Below are positions 1 through 11,570 of a DNA stretch of 64,000 nucleotides, piece by piece. This DNA comes from Calonectria ilicicola (lineage: Eukaryota; Ascomycota; Sordariomycetes; Hypocreales; Nectriaceae): positions 3,038,001 through 3,102,000 of the forward strand of contig CP085835.1 of assembly GCA_020809705.1 (NCBI GenBank), read 5' to 3'. The notes under the pieces are model-generated. The model saw nothing but the letters and a program-made list of their open reading frames with translations. It did not search any database and was not told where the DNA came from. Each line of letters starts with the position of its first letter. Position 1 is the stretch's first letter. Position numbers and translations under genes: made by a program.

Positions 1-110
1 TCACTGTAAGCTCATCATATCCAGCTCGTGATATTGTCCAAATAAGGATATTGCCGTTGAATGAAAGTATCTCAGCCTGCAAGTTTGCTAGACTGTGGCT
101 TGAAACAAGA

Positions 111-120
111 AATATAAATA
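111..120 (+). promoter_or_regulatory. TATA-like element of the secreted-protein gene
   Basis: An AATATAAATA stretch lies about 150 bases upstream of the ATG at 271 and is the best TATA-like element in the short upstream region. Assignment is by position and sequence only. Confidence 0.4.
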
Positions 121-270
121 ATACCTTCATCTTCCATACTATGCAGTTATTTCTTACCATCAACAGTTTTCTCCTCCTCCTTGAAGCTACTACTCAAGTA
201 GAAAATTTTAAAACACACTGTTTTCATATCACGATCTTCCTTGCCCTGAAAAAGCTACTTGCTCCTGATC

Positions 271-1757
271 ATGAAGCATTCCATCACTCTCCTGAGCCTT
301 GTGCTCTCGACAACAGCGTCGCCACTCCTTGGCAAGAGAGCGGATGTTTTGGATTCGGCCAAAACCTTCTGTCAAGGCTGGGATCTTGCTACGCCCCAGG
401 GAGTCGATGACCTTTGGGAAAAAACCGGCGCTGGAGCCTCTCTTGATCTCTTTCTTACATCCCAATGGGGTGAGTCTCATAAAAATTCTGGTCTTACCTA
501 TCGATATAACGAGTACTTGATTGCTGACGAATTTAAATCTCGGATAGAGCACCAACACAATTGGACGAAGAATTTAGAAGACCTGATCGAAGGTGGCACT
601 GACGGAACGTCATCAGTCGCTGGTTGTTATCGAACTTCCAATGATTGCAATCCTACGAACAGTTTGACATGCACGGATTACTACAACAAGTATGGACTCG
701 GTCCGCTGCAAAAAAACTCGTACTGGATCTTCCAAGCTATCAAGGGTGCACACGATAAGTTCTCTGCATTCAAGGACCAACTCACTCAGCAAACCCTGAT
801 TACCGATTTGGGAATCGGACAGATGGTCAATGAATTCCAAGGTAAAGATCAAATCAACGATGCCGATATGCTGGGCTGGCTATCTGCTGCAACCGGTATG
901 GGAAGCGCAATCGGGGGTCTTGTCCCCGGAGTAGTAAGTTCCGATCTTGCCAAGTATTCTTTTAGTCTCTAACACAAGTCTTTCTTCAGGGCGAGGGTAT
1001 TTCAATGGGGTTCGATATCCTAGGCGGTGTCTTCGACATGATGGCAGACAATTTACCAGATGAATCCATCGATACAAGCACCATTGAAAGTGGCCTTGGT
1101 AGTATCTTCAATGCATCCACGACAGGCATTGATAGGATTCTCAACATTGCCACAGGTGGAGGTGACACCGATGCTGATTACGCCTCGCTGCCAGCCCCCA
1201 AGTGGGATACGTACAAGTACAACGTCGCCAAGTTTTTCAACGGCGGTTGGTTTCTACTCAACGACGATTCCAAAGCCGTCCGCTCGGTCATTGACACCAT
1301 TGGCAATAACCTCAAGGCAAAGGTGGCCAACCAGGTTATGAAAGCTGCAGGTCTCGTCCTGATGGTTGATGCAACGGATGGAGTCCGCACACGGGAAAGC
1401 TGCGGTTATGCAACTGGCCGACAGTGGTTGAAGGCCCGAGACAACGAAGAATACTGCTTCTACGTCATGAGGAAGAAAAGCTCCGACTACAAGGCCGTTG
1501 ACGAGGGCATTTACGGCAGCATGGCCAAGTACGGACTCGGTAATCGGGAGATGTTTTACAGCAACGTCATTGATTGCTACCTGTATGGGGGAGACAATGA
1601 TAACATTGACACCAGTGATATTACCTGGGGCAAACTGCCAAGATGCTACTTTTCTCTGCCAATGTACAAGATGGTATCTAGAGACGCGCCCAAATGTTCG
1701 GATAACTTTGATGGCGGCCATTGTGGAGAGAATTGGAAGATCTCGGAGTTCAAGTGA
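271..1757 (+). CDS. Secreted protein resembling the C-terminal region of killer-toxin-like (class V) chitinases
   Basis: Two exons (271-933, 990-1757; intron starts GTAAGT) give 476 residues. The ATG at 271 is chosen because it starts a clean signal peptide (about residues 1-17) followed by a Lys-Arg Kex2-type site at 22-23. A TTG-initiated frame four codons longer is not needed. Residues about 199-240 form a glycine-rich hydrophobic stretch, with cysteine-containing segments on both sides. From memory, the YWIFQAI and MLGWLSAATGMGSAIGG-like layout resembles the region downstream of GH18 in fungal killer-toxin-like chitinases. No GH18 catalytic motif and no LysM is present, so this would be a free-standing version. 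The molecular role is unknown. The 3' flank has a short GATA repeat. Reading frame and secretion are well supported; the family assignment is tentative. Confidence 0.75.
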
Positions 1758-2674
1758 GGAGCTAGACTGAGCTCAGTTTTTTTTTGTTGGACCGTTTGAT
1801 AAGAAATGTCTAGAATTTTAAGATAGATAGATAGATAGTTAAACCGTATTGTTTTATATAAATGCTCCAGTCTTTTATTACCCTTTTCAAGTATCACAAG
1901 TCCTTGATTCATTTGGTGGAGGAAAAGGTCTCAAATACTGAGCCTACCCTACAGTAGCCTCTTCGTCGGAAAAAAGACCAGGGAGCTGATTAGAAATGCG
2001 ACTGACCGTTTTAATGACTAGCTAGCATTGAGCTGACATATTAAGAGTCGGGTCTGGGGCCGGAAATCCCCTAGCTGAATCTCGAGTATCCCTGATTTCT
2101 GGTTGCAAAGCTGCACGTCAAGCCAACGCTAATGCTCACGAGTGTCAGGGACAAGCTTTGAACGTGGCCTGGGGAAAATAAATCAAGTGGGCCGTTGCCC
2201 GACCATCGACCATTCAGAGTGGCCGTCAATTGCGGAGCTGGCTGGGAACAAGGCCCGGTCTTCCGAAATGGAGTCAAGCGTCTCCGACTTAGCCAATGGG
2301 ATCGCGCAAACGGCAGAAGTCAGGCTATACCAGGGCTGATCCAAGGTAAATCCAAGGGACGGAAAAGCTCTGGAAGATACTCGCAATACTCGCAACATTC
2401 TTCAACCAACGCTTTCACCCCACCACGAACCAAGAGTCCACTATGACGCCCTGGCCCCCGGCCATCACCCCGCGAGATCCTCTTTTCTGGGCCAGGTGAC
2501 AGCAGTCTTAACTGGGGGCGGCATGTTTTGGCTCAACGTCGGTAGAAATGGGCCTGGGCAGCCGGGGGATATCTACAATGACTTGGGGCATATATAAAGA
2601 GGCACCGCGGTCTGGGTTGGCTGCCTCTTCTGTCTCTCCCAAGCCGTCCTCTACTCTCTATCTAATCATTCACC
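1758..2674. other. Intergenic region and GH3 promoter
   Basis: I see no convincing gene here. It holds the 3' region of the secreted-protein gene, including GATA repeated four times near 1822-1839. The rest is the beta-glucosidase promoter, with a CCCCAC word (CreA-type SYGGRG on the other strand) at 2418-2423 and a TATA box near 2591. The last 60 bases before the ATG are CT-rich, as in strongly expressed fungal genes. Confidence 0.55.
2591..2598 (+). promoter_or_regulatory. TATA box of the GH3 beta-glucosidase gene
   Basis: TATATAAA lies about 80 bases upstream of the ATG at 2675 and is followed by a pyrimidine-rich leader, a standard strong-promoter layout in filamentous fungi. Confidence 0.6.
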
Positions 2675-5300
2675 ATGGCTGCCACCGACGTGAATGCCAT
2701 TCTGTCCAAGTTGACCCTTGAGGAGAAGGTTGGTGGCCTTCCTTGGCAACTTCCCCTCAATTGAACCCCTGTCACTGACTTGTATGTACAGATTTCCCTC
2801 CTCGCTGGTTTCGACTTCTGGGAGACTGTCCCAATTGCTGAGAAGGGCGTTCCTGCGCTCAAGGTTAGTAGAGAAAAGTCCCTCTTGATAACGATATAGT
2901 GCTGATATCCCTCAGACTAGCGATGGTCCCAATGGTGCTCGTGGAGCCACCTTCTCTGGCGGTGTCACCGCAGCTTGTTTTCCCGCTGCCAGCAGCGTCG
3001 CTTCCACTTTCGATGTCGACATTGCTCGTCGCATTGGTGTTGGTTTGGGAGAAGAGACCTTGACCAAGGGCGCAAGATGTCTCCTCGGCCCTACCATGTG
3101 CGCCCACCGACACCCCCTCGGTGGTCGTAACTTTGAGAGTTTCTCCGAGGATCCCTTCCTTGCTGGAAAGCTCGCCTCCCAGAACGTCCAGGGCATCCAG
3201 TCCACCGGTGTCTCGGCCACCATTAAGCACTTTGCCGCCAACGAGCAGGAGACCCAGCGTCTCTACGTCGACGAGATTGTCAGCGAGCGTGCCCTCCGTG
3301 AGATTTACCTCAAGCCCTTCGAGTTTGCCGTCAAGGAGGCCAACCCTGGTGCCGTCATGACTGCCTACAATAAGGTCAACGGTTACCACGCTGATGAGCA
3401 CCCCTTCCTCCTGAAGCAGGTCCTGCGTGGTGAATGGGGCTGGGACGGTCTCATCATGAGCGACTGGGGTGGCACCAACTCTACTGCCGAGTCCCTCAAC
3501 GCTGGTCTGGATCTTGAGATGCCCGGTCCTACCCGCTGGAGAAAGACTGAGCAGGTTCTTGAGGCCATCAAGGCTGGCAAAGTCACCGAGGAGACCATCA
3601 CCGACCGAGCTCTGCACATCCTCAAGTTCCTTGAGCGCCAGAACTGCTTCAAGGACCCTACCATTCCCGAGGAGCAGGCTATCAACAAGCCTGAGCACCA
3701 GGCCCTGATCCGTGAGGCCGGTGCCAAGGGTATGGTCCTCCTGAAGAACGAGGGTGGCCTGCTACCCCTCACTAAGGAGAAGGCCCGTGGCAAGAAGATT
3801 GCTCTTCTCGGTCTCGCCAAGGAGGCCTTGGCCCACGGTGGTGGTAGTGCTTCCGTCAACAGTCACTACAAGATCACTCCCTGGGAGGGTCTGACCAAGG
3901 CCTTTGAGGGCGAGAATGTCGAGTTCACCTATGCCAAGGGTGCTCAGACCTTCCGCCAGATGCCCATCATCACAGAGAACGTTGTCGGTGCCGACGGAAA
4001 CCCTGGTTGGACATGGAAAACCTACGACCTTGAGACCAAGGAGCTCGATGCCGTCGTCCATGGCCACCCCGGCTCTGAGGTCTCCCTGCTCAACAGCATG
4101 TCCGTCTTCGGCAAGTCTAGTGAGCTCGAGGGTACCTTCACCTCTCCCCAAACCGCCACATACCTCTTCACCATGACTGGCCTTGGTCCCTCCAAGGTCA
4201 CCATCAACGATGAGGTTCTCTATGACCAGAAGGACAACATCGCTGACCCCATGGGCTTCTTGCTTGGTGGTGTCGCTGCCCCTGTCGTCAAGCGAGACCT
4301 GGAAGCAGGCAAGCAGTACAAGATTGTCATCACCAGCCGTCCTCCCGCCCCTGTGGAAGGTCAGGACTTGGGTATCCTGGATGGCAAGACTGGTGTCCGC
4401 CTGGACCACATGTCCGAGGCCGAATACAACAAGGATGTCACCACCGAGGCCATCGAGCTCGCCAAGGCTGCCGACTACGCCATTGTTTTCACCGGCCACG
4501 AGACATTCTGGGAGACCGAGGGTCAGGACCAGCACAGCTTCAACCTCCCCAAGGACGGCAGCCAGGACCGTCTCGTTGCCGGTGTTGCCGCTGCCAACCC
4601 CAACACCATCGTCGTCAACTCGACTGGTGTGGCCATTGCCATGCCCTGGCTGAACGAGATCAAGTCTCTGGTCCAAGCCTGGTTCCCTGGCCAGGAAGCC
4701 GGTAACTCCATTGCCGATGTCATCACTGGCGCCCAGAACCCTGAGGGTCACCTCACTGCCACTTTCCCCAAGCGCATTGAGGACTGCCCTGCCTACGGCA
4801 ACTTCCCTGGTGAGTACGAGGGCCGCCAGCTTGTCGTTAAGTACGCCGAGGGTGTCTTTATCGGCTACAGGCACTTTGACCGCCTGGCCGCCGACAAGGT
4901 CAACTTCCCCTTCGGTTTCGGTCTGTCATACACAAGCTTTGATTACTCCGACCTCACCGTCAAGGAGACCGCTGCCGATCAGTGGACTGTCAGCATCAAG
5001 GTGTCCAACACTGGCTCTCTCAAGGGAGCTGTCGCAGTGCAGACCTACGTCGGAAACACCAAGACCTCGCCAGAGAACCCCATCAAGGTGCTCGCCAGCT
5101 TCAAGAAGGTCACTCTCGAGCCTGGCAGCTCCGCCACTGTCGAGCTCCCTGTACAAGGCAAGGATATCGGATTCTGGAGCGAGGAGAAGCAAAAGTGGGT
5201 GGTTGAGGCCGGAGAGTACAACTTTAGCGTTGGCAAGAACGCAGCTGAGCAGGTGGCCAGCGCTGTTGTCAAGGTTGCCGCTCAGGAGTATGGCCCTTAA
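2675..5300 (+). CDS. Intracellular GH3 beta-glucosidase with PA14 insert
   Basis: Three exons (2675-2728, 2792-2863, 2916-5300) encode 836 residues, usual for GH3 beta-glucosidases with a PA14 domain. The enzyme should release glucose from beta-glucosides or cello-oligosaccharides. The N-terminal GH3 barrel holds KHFAANEQE and the nucleophile motif MSDWGG (Asp about residue 225). The second GH3 domain carries GGGSASVN, interrupted by the PA14 insert at about 400-560 (TYLFTMTGLG). A fibronectin-III-like domain closes the protein. The N-terminus MAATDVNAIL has no signal peptide, so a cytosolic enzyme is expected. The coding sequence is C-ending and GC-rich compared with every neighbour, which suggests strong codon selection and high expression. 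Long open frames on the opposite strand are by-products of this bias. The first two exons are short but match the conserved GH3 start (LTLEEK, LLAGFDFWET). Confidence 0.95.
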
Positions 5301-6600
5301 AGCCGGTGATTAACGCCATATAATGTATGACCTGTATATAGATAAGCGAATTGCATTTGTTCAAAATACAATACTGTTAAAGTACTTCCTTCCTGTCTCT
5401 CTTTTGCAAGCTAAAGCAATGCAGGTTGATGCGCAAATTCTCCCCCTTTCATGCTTCCCTTTAGTGCCTATCTCTGTGTCTGTGCGCCTTGAAGTTTATG
5501 GTGAAATCTGCTCACGATGCCGCCAAGTGAAATGGATAAAACCCGCAATGTCTAGGTCAAATTACATCATGGGGCTGTCGGGAAAAAGTGCTCTTGAAAA
5601 GCCGAAAATTGCTGACGTAGATGTCTTATTTGACAACTGGAATCTATGCATCGACTAGATAGTCATGATAGATCAAGAAAGGTCTACTCCTAAAGGTTAG
5701 CGCATCAGCTGGCCGATAGCCAATGTCTGCGTAGTGTGGGTGTGACAGCTTTAATGACATCAAATCGTAACGCATGCTGCATCCGATGATTTACTCCGTG
5801 TCTCATCCTACTGCCGCGATATGCCTGGTCTGAAACCTCTTTGGATTGTAGGAGATTGATAGACGAGGGAAGTCTGAAACAAAATGGAGGAGGGTATCGC
5901 ACAACCAGCCCCCTAGATCGATTGGGACGCTGTAGATTATCTGGGACATCAGTGCAATATAAAGAAGACAGGGTCTGAATTGAACCACTGTCGGAAATTT
6001 GCCGAGCCATTATGACTCGCTTGGACATCGCAAGAAACCAATCGCGACACTCGAGACAAATGATGGCGCCCAAAATTAAACATACGATGTCTCGGCATTA
6101 CCTGCAGCTGTGACGCCCTGTCTGAATACAATTGCTATTTCGGGACTAGATTTCGGAATGCCCGCCATGCGCCACAATGTTATTCTCATGACACTCCCTC
6201 TTGAACACCATTTGAGCTTAGCTTCTCCATGAGAACATTCCAGCAGAGATGACGGCCCATCGGGATTCCTGTTACGCATCTGCGATCAAGAATGATGCTT
6301 CTATCCCAATCTAAATCTGGATCATCTGGTGTCAAAGATATCAGGAGCCATGAGTCAACGACCCTCAAGATGGACAGATCATTTCCTTTTACCGCAGCGC
6401 AAAAGTCCCGCCCATTAAATCAGGTTTCTTACCCTTCTGGTATTTCTATTCATTCAATTATCTTCCAGAGATCACGATGTCCTGCAAGGGAATTCACCTA
6501 AAAAGAACGATCGTACCATTCAGAAGAAGCCTCGTCGCTCAGCCTGAATAATCCTTGCGAAAGCAGACCTCGAATTAATCTGCATCCCAAATTGCACCAA
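5301..6600. other. Intergenic region, no gene seen
   Basis: About 1.3 kb of AT-rich sequence lies between the beta-glucosidase stop and the MFS start. Short open frames on both strands show no family resemblance and no consistent splice structure. I find no GTGGGG word and no GCGGAATTTCCGC palindrome here, unlike the promoters further right. Confidence 0.5.
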
Positions 6601-8511
6601 ATGTCCTTTGAGATTGAGAAGGCCTCAAGCCTTGAAAAGAAGATCGACCATGGACCGTCCTCAGGCAGCTCGTTTCAATCAGAACCGCATAGTTCTGATG
6701 GAGAAATGCTGGAGGAGGAATGCCAGGGTCTGGGTATTTCTGGGCTGTCGGAATTCAGCGTGATAGTGATCACTAGCAGCTTGATGCTTGCAGTTTTTTG
6801 TGTCGCTTTGGATAACACAGTTCGTCCATGTCTATTCCCCAGCGAGCCAACCAATCTAATCGCCTTTTTCTCTTCCTTTGTGTTAGATGGTCCCTGTGGC
6901 TATTCCAAACATCACAGATGACTTTAAAAATCTAAATGACGTGGGGTGGTATGCTTCAGCATATCTTTTGACAACCTGCGGTAATTCCAATTTTGTCCAC
7001 TTCATGGCAGACGCCAACTAACATGTGAAGCATTTCAACTCCCATTTGGCAAGATATACAGCATATTCAATGTCAAGACCGTCTTTCTGACTGCCTTGTT
7101 CATATTTGAACTCGGCTCTTTGATATGCGGTATTTCACCATCGTCCATTGTTCTTATTATCGGTAGAGCAATGATCGGCATCGGTAGTGCAGGCATCTTT
7201 GTAGGATCTATGGCAACGCTTGTAAGCATGGTGTCAATGGAAAAGAGACCGTTATTCTTTGGCGTAATCGGTGGAACTTATGGCTTAGGCACTCTTGTTG
7301 GCCCTATGGTATTTTTGATGGACATTCATCTGATGAACTCGTTGCTAACGTATTTCAGCTTGGTGGCGTCTTTACAGACCATGCTACTTGGAGATGGTGT
7401 TTCTATATCAACCTGCCTTTGGGAGCGATTACTGCTGCAATTGTTTTTGTCATGCTTAAATTGCCACCCGTTAACAAGGGCAAAGGCGACTCAGCATGGC
7501 TCACAGTGAAGCGCCTCGACCTCATTGGCTCAGCGACTTTTATTCCAAGTATAATTTGCGTTCTCCTAGCGATGGAACAGGGAGGAGTAGAGTATGCTTG
7601 GTCTAACGGGCGAATAATTGCTCTATTTGTCGTATTTGGTGTCTTGTTGGCCGCATTCATCTCCATGCAGATCCTACTTCAGGAAGAGGCCACAGGTAAG
7701 ATCAGCGCAACTTTGAGTAAGACAAAAACTGATATCTTTAGTTCCTCCCCGCATTGCAATGCAAAGAACAATCGCCTTTTCTTCTCTCTTTAGTTTCTTA
7801 GCAGGTGGAGTGAACTACACAGGGGTCTATTACATTCCTATTTGGGTAAGTTATTACCTGTTGGCCGCGCACTCTGATGCTAAAAAATGCTAGTTCCAAG
7901 TCATCAAGGACACAAGTGCAGTTCAGTCTGGAATCTACTCGTTACCTATGCTGGTAGCTATTGTAATTGGTCTATTTAGCGCTGGAGTAATAACGTCAAG
8001 AATCGGGCATTATGCTCCGCTATTCATCGTCAGTAGTGTGATCATGCCCATCGGCGTTGGGCTGATTACTACTTTCAACGTGGATACCCCGTTGGTAAAA
8101 TGGGTGGGATACCAGTTTATATTTGGTCTTGGAGTTGGCCTTGGTTATCAACAAGGTTATGTCGCTGCCCAAGCAGTCCTGCCCCCGGACCAGGCAGCAA
8201 TTGGCACAGCTGTTGTTATGTTTGTGCAAACACTGGGAGGAACAGTATTCGTCTCTGTGTCTCAGAATATGTTTGCGAACAAACCGATTTCGAATTTTCT
8301 CGCGTTAGATATTCCACACCTTGACCCTCATGTCATTGTACATGCAGGCGCGACGAGATTGAGTTCATTGGTGGAGCCAAGTAAACTACCCATGGCACTC
8401 ATTGCGTATAATGAGGCATTGATGAAACCATTTCAGCTGTCGCTGATACTGAGCTGTTTGACAATGTTGGGATCGTTGGGTGTAGAATGGAAAAGTGTCA
8501 AAGCTCACTGA
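6601..8511 (+). CDS. MFS drug/metabolite efflux transporter, DHA2 (14-TM) type
   Basis: Six exons (6601-6819, 6887-6980, 7031-7308, 7359-7695, 7742-7845, 7894-8511) give 549 residues. The cytosolic N-terminus is charged. The first membrane helix leads into LDNT followed by [12 protein letters not shown], the DHA2 signature region. TM2-4 follow with [13 protein letters not shown], then a [24 protein letters not shown] segment (motif C). Length and motifs match the aflatoxin-pump-like family of proton-driven exporters. Every junction is GT-AG and restores conserved sequence; for example the first intron falls between DNT and MVP. The gene is convergent with the P450, 318 bases apart. It probably exports a substrate or product of the neighbouring cluster, but its promoter lacks the words shared by the other cluster genes, so membership is uncertain. 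Confidence 0.9.
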
Positions 8512-8829
8512 GTTGCACTCGAGGAAGTGAAAGGGTGGGATGAGCAAAGGTTCAGACCGTGGATAACGTGGATTCGAGTTACGTATGCTTTAAAGCGTAA
8601 TTGATAGGCCGTCCATTTTCCTTTACATATTTTGCAGGCGAATTGATGCGAATATGGCTTTTTTTATTGTTCATCATAATTTGGGTGAGCTGTGATATCG
8701 TTATTTTGCTAATGTGATCAGGCTATGATCATCCTTGCCAATTTCCCAAGTGATTCCCAAGACACAAGATACGTTGATACACCCGGTTCATATTTTTGAG
8801 AATTTTGGCATGTGGTTTGAGAAGTTATC
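8512..8829. other. Convergent 3' intergenic region
   Basis: The 3' ends of the MFS gene (plus strand) and the P450 gene (minus strand) face each other here. No coding or RNA feature is seen. Confidence 0.5.
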
Positions 8830-10578
8830 TTAAAGAATCTTTTCCCTTTCTTTGAGGCGGATATTGAAGCCTTTCTGTCTGACAAACCAGGCGTTATGCA
8901 ACTTCCAGTCAGACTCTGGATTTGCCAACTCGATCTAAACAGAAAGGAAAATTAGCCACAAATGCTCAACCGCCATTCTTTGCAATCACTGACCTCAAAT
9001 GTCCGAAGGATAGCTGGGACAAGTTTGTAGAGCTCGAGTAAGGAGATGTTTTTGCCAATGCAGGTTCTCGCTCCTGCCCCAAAAGAGAATAAACAGTTTT
9101 GCATCCTTTGTCTTTTTTCCGGGCTTGCCTCAATCCATCTTTCTGGGCGAAATTCCATAGAGTCAGAACCGAAAACTTCCTTATCTCGATGGAGTACCCA
9201 GGCTGAACAGCCAACAATGGTGTCGCTAGGCAAAAAGTGACCGGCCATAGTGACTCCGTTGGATGGAACCAATCTCTCCAATGTAAGCCCAACTGCAGGA
9301 TGGCATCGCAATGCCTCGTTTATTACTGCTCCAAGATATGGCAATGATCGAACTTCGTCCCATTGAACAAGGGCATCATCCCTTGCGAAATTTCCGGCCT
9401 TGCTTTGCTCAGAGAGCTCGTTGAGCAACTTATCCATTTTGGAAGGGTTTTTTAACAGAAAGTAAAAAACAGCTCTCATTGTTATTCCGGTGGTATCTGA
9501 GCCAGCGAACATGTTTGCCACGGTGAGGGCGAGAACCAGCTGCTCTGTAATAAAATCAGGATTTTTGGCTCGGGCTTCTTTAAAACGATCCAAAAAATCT
9601 CTCCTTGATTCCTTTACGGCACCGGAGTCTTCGAGATGTTGACGTTCCGTAATATGTCTTCTGGCAAATTCTGCTACTGGATTGCTCGAATTCAGGAAAC
9701 CGTGTTTGGCCATCCAAGCTTTGACCGGATTTTTTAAGAGTAAACGGTCGAGAAAAGGAATTTGGCCAACCTTGTGGAGAGACACAAATTAGATGGCCAT
9801 AATTATCAGGTAAATTGGCAAAGCAGGACAATTACTCACCCATGACACATAGTCCAAGAAAGCCTCCAAATCCCGGATAATATTGTCAACATCAATGCCC
9901 TTTTCTACAAATCCTAACCTCTTTGAGTAGGTTAGCTCTCCAATAACATCGAATGCGTAGTATTGCAACCAAGCTCCGAAATCACAAATGCCATCATCCC
10001 CTGGGCGATTCGCATAGCGAAGCTTAAGCTGTTTGAGAAACTCCGTTGAGGTCGAATCAACAAATGGCTCAAAGCTGACCAAAGTGCTCATGGCGTATGC
10101 ATTAGATACTGATCTGCGGAGTTTTGCATGATATTTGTCGTTTATTGTGTTGAACATGGTCTCCAGTTTCCTGCCTTTGGCAAGGGCCTGTTGTACTGGA
10201 TAAAAAGTGGTCTAGACAAGTCATCAGCCACTACATCGTACATAAAAGTGTTGTCCATGTGTTAATATATACCTTTGAAAAGCCTGAGCCAGCATTGTAT
10301 ACAACTTTGAGAGCCTCGGGATCTGCTACGGACACAGCCCGAGGACCCAATCGTACAATAGGACCATACTTTTCATGTAATGCAATATGGACCTCTTGCG
10401 CCCGGCGTCCCCGAACGACAAATAATCTCCAAAGATCTGTGAACCCGGCGGCCCAAGGGCCTGGTATTTTGTTCAACCCTTGCCCGTATTTATTTATCAG
10501 AAGCCGAACAACAGTTATCCCTAAGAGCAGCAGGGCTGCACTGTGAAAAGATTGAGGAATAAGCTTTTCAAGGAACAT
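8830..10578 (-). CDS. Cytochrome P450 monooxygenase (pisatin-demethylase / benzoate-hydroxylase-like group)
   Basis: Four exons (10578-10273, 10211-9840, 9770-8994, 8934-8830) encode 519 residues. An N-terminal membrane anchor (about residues 10-28) is followed by the proline-rich IPGPWAA hinge. The I-helix has AGSDTT, the K-helix has EALR, and then FRPERW and the heme-binding FSFGAGARTCIG with the Cys ligand. Start 10578 is chosen because the open frame further upstream has no anchor-like or conserved sequence. The last small exon adds the usual P450 C-terminus (WFVRQKGFNIRL). The endoplasmic reticulum enzyme would hydroxylate or demethylate an aromatic or other small molecule using a P450 reductase. 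The promoter has a GCGGAATTTCC near-copy at 10733 and a perfect GCGGAATTTCCGC at 11035. These words link it to the cluster Zn2Cys6 regulator. Confidence 0.93.
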
Positions 10579-11570
10579 TTTTCTTTGGTTCGAATATTTG
10601 TCAAAGGCTAGAAGGAAATGCCAATGAATTTTCTTGAACAATATTAACAAGAGGAAATGATCATTTGTATTGGGTTTCTCGTCTTTTGTCCCCATTACAT
10701 GATGATTCAAACATGAGACCATGCGGAATTTCCTCGGAAACACCGCCTAAATGTTATTGAGTTCCGCAGAAAATAGACTCCTCTCATCGATTTCACTTTT
10801 GATCAACATGAGAGAGCGGCTAGAAAAATGTTTCCGTTGAGGGAATTTCTCTATGGAATTTGTACTCGGCCTTGATCCTTTTATTTGCCACTATCGCTGC
10901 GGTAGAAAGTGATAGGGATTCGTTCGATAGCCATAAATGAGATGAAATTTGGTTGTGTTAGTTTTGAGTTTAGTTCTTCAGACTATTGGATGCTGGTGCG
11001 GCTTGGCGGGATCCTTTCATGTCCCCGCACTAAAGCGGAATTTCCGCGAATTATGGGATATCGTCATCCTTTGAAACACCAAAAGTCTGTTCAAAAGCAT
11101 GTAGTCAGTCATTGAACTGAGAGTAAACCGCTCGTAAATGTCAGATGCTCAGAGTGGATTAGTTCAATCCTGAATTTAGGTCTCAAGGAGCATGCAGAAA
11201 CCCATCCTGCGTTGAGACGAACAGTATCAAGATCATTGTAGGAGTAGATATGATAATCCAATTAAACTGAATTTTGGACTTAGTAATTGCTATTTACTCT
11301 GACTCGAACATTGACTACGTTATTCCTAGTGTTCCCATAAGGGATGAGCCGGAATTTAGATGCATAAAAATTCTAGAAGGCATTGCTACTGGTACTAAAC
11401 TATAAACCGTGCAGAATAAGGGATTTTAAGAAAATTTATTGCTGAATAATATTTCAAAGATGGATTCTATTTCTCGCAGATGATAACATGCCTGGTGTAA
11501 AGCTCGATTGTAACTGTAAAAGACACTTCGGCGGACCTCAAGGCAGCCTGTAAACAACCATCCGGAGCAA
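10579..11570. other. Intergenic region with the P450 promoter
   Basis: The P450 promoter lies at the left and the 3' flank of the PRISE-like gene at the right. It holds GCGGAATTTCC at 10733-10743, TTCCGC at 10762-10767, and the perfect palindrome at 11035. Open frames extending the P450 N-terminus into this region are not convincing. No other gene is seen. Confidence 0.5.
11035..11047. promoter_or_regulatory. Perfect palindrome GCGGAATTTCCGC (P450 promoter)
   Basis: Thirteen bases form a perfect inverted repeat around a central T: arms GCGGAA and TTCCGC, giving CGG-N5-CCG. With the preceding TAAA it matches the copy at 16900 over 17 bases. Inverted CGG triplets are the usual targets of Zn2Cys6 dimers, and such a regulator is encoded at 13636-16620. 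The site lies about 460 bases upstream of the P450 ATG. Confidence 0.6.

Noticed and set aside
1822..1839. GATA tetranucleotide repeated about four times
   Set aside because: Short simple repeat in the 3' flank of a gene; no reason to treat it as a GATA-factor control region there.
3762..4874. 370-codon open frame on the minus strand inside the beta-glucosidase gene, plus a 277-codon one at 2865-3698
   Set aside because: They mirror the strongly biased GH3 codons, show no family motifs and lack promoters; the plus-strand GH3 motifs are unambiguous.
10579..10743. N-terminal extension of the P450 frame up to 10743
   Set aside because: The added residues are not anchor-like or conserved and cross the GCGGAATTTCC promoter element; ATG 10578 gives a normal P450 N-terminus.
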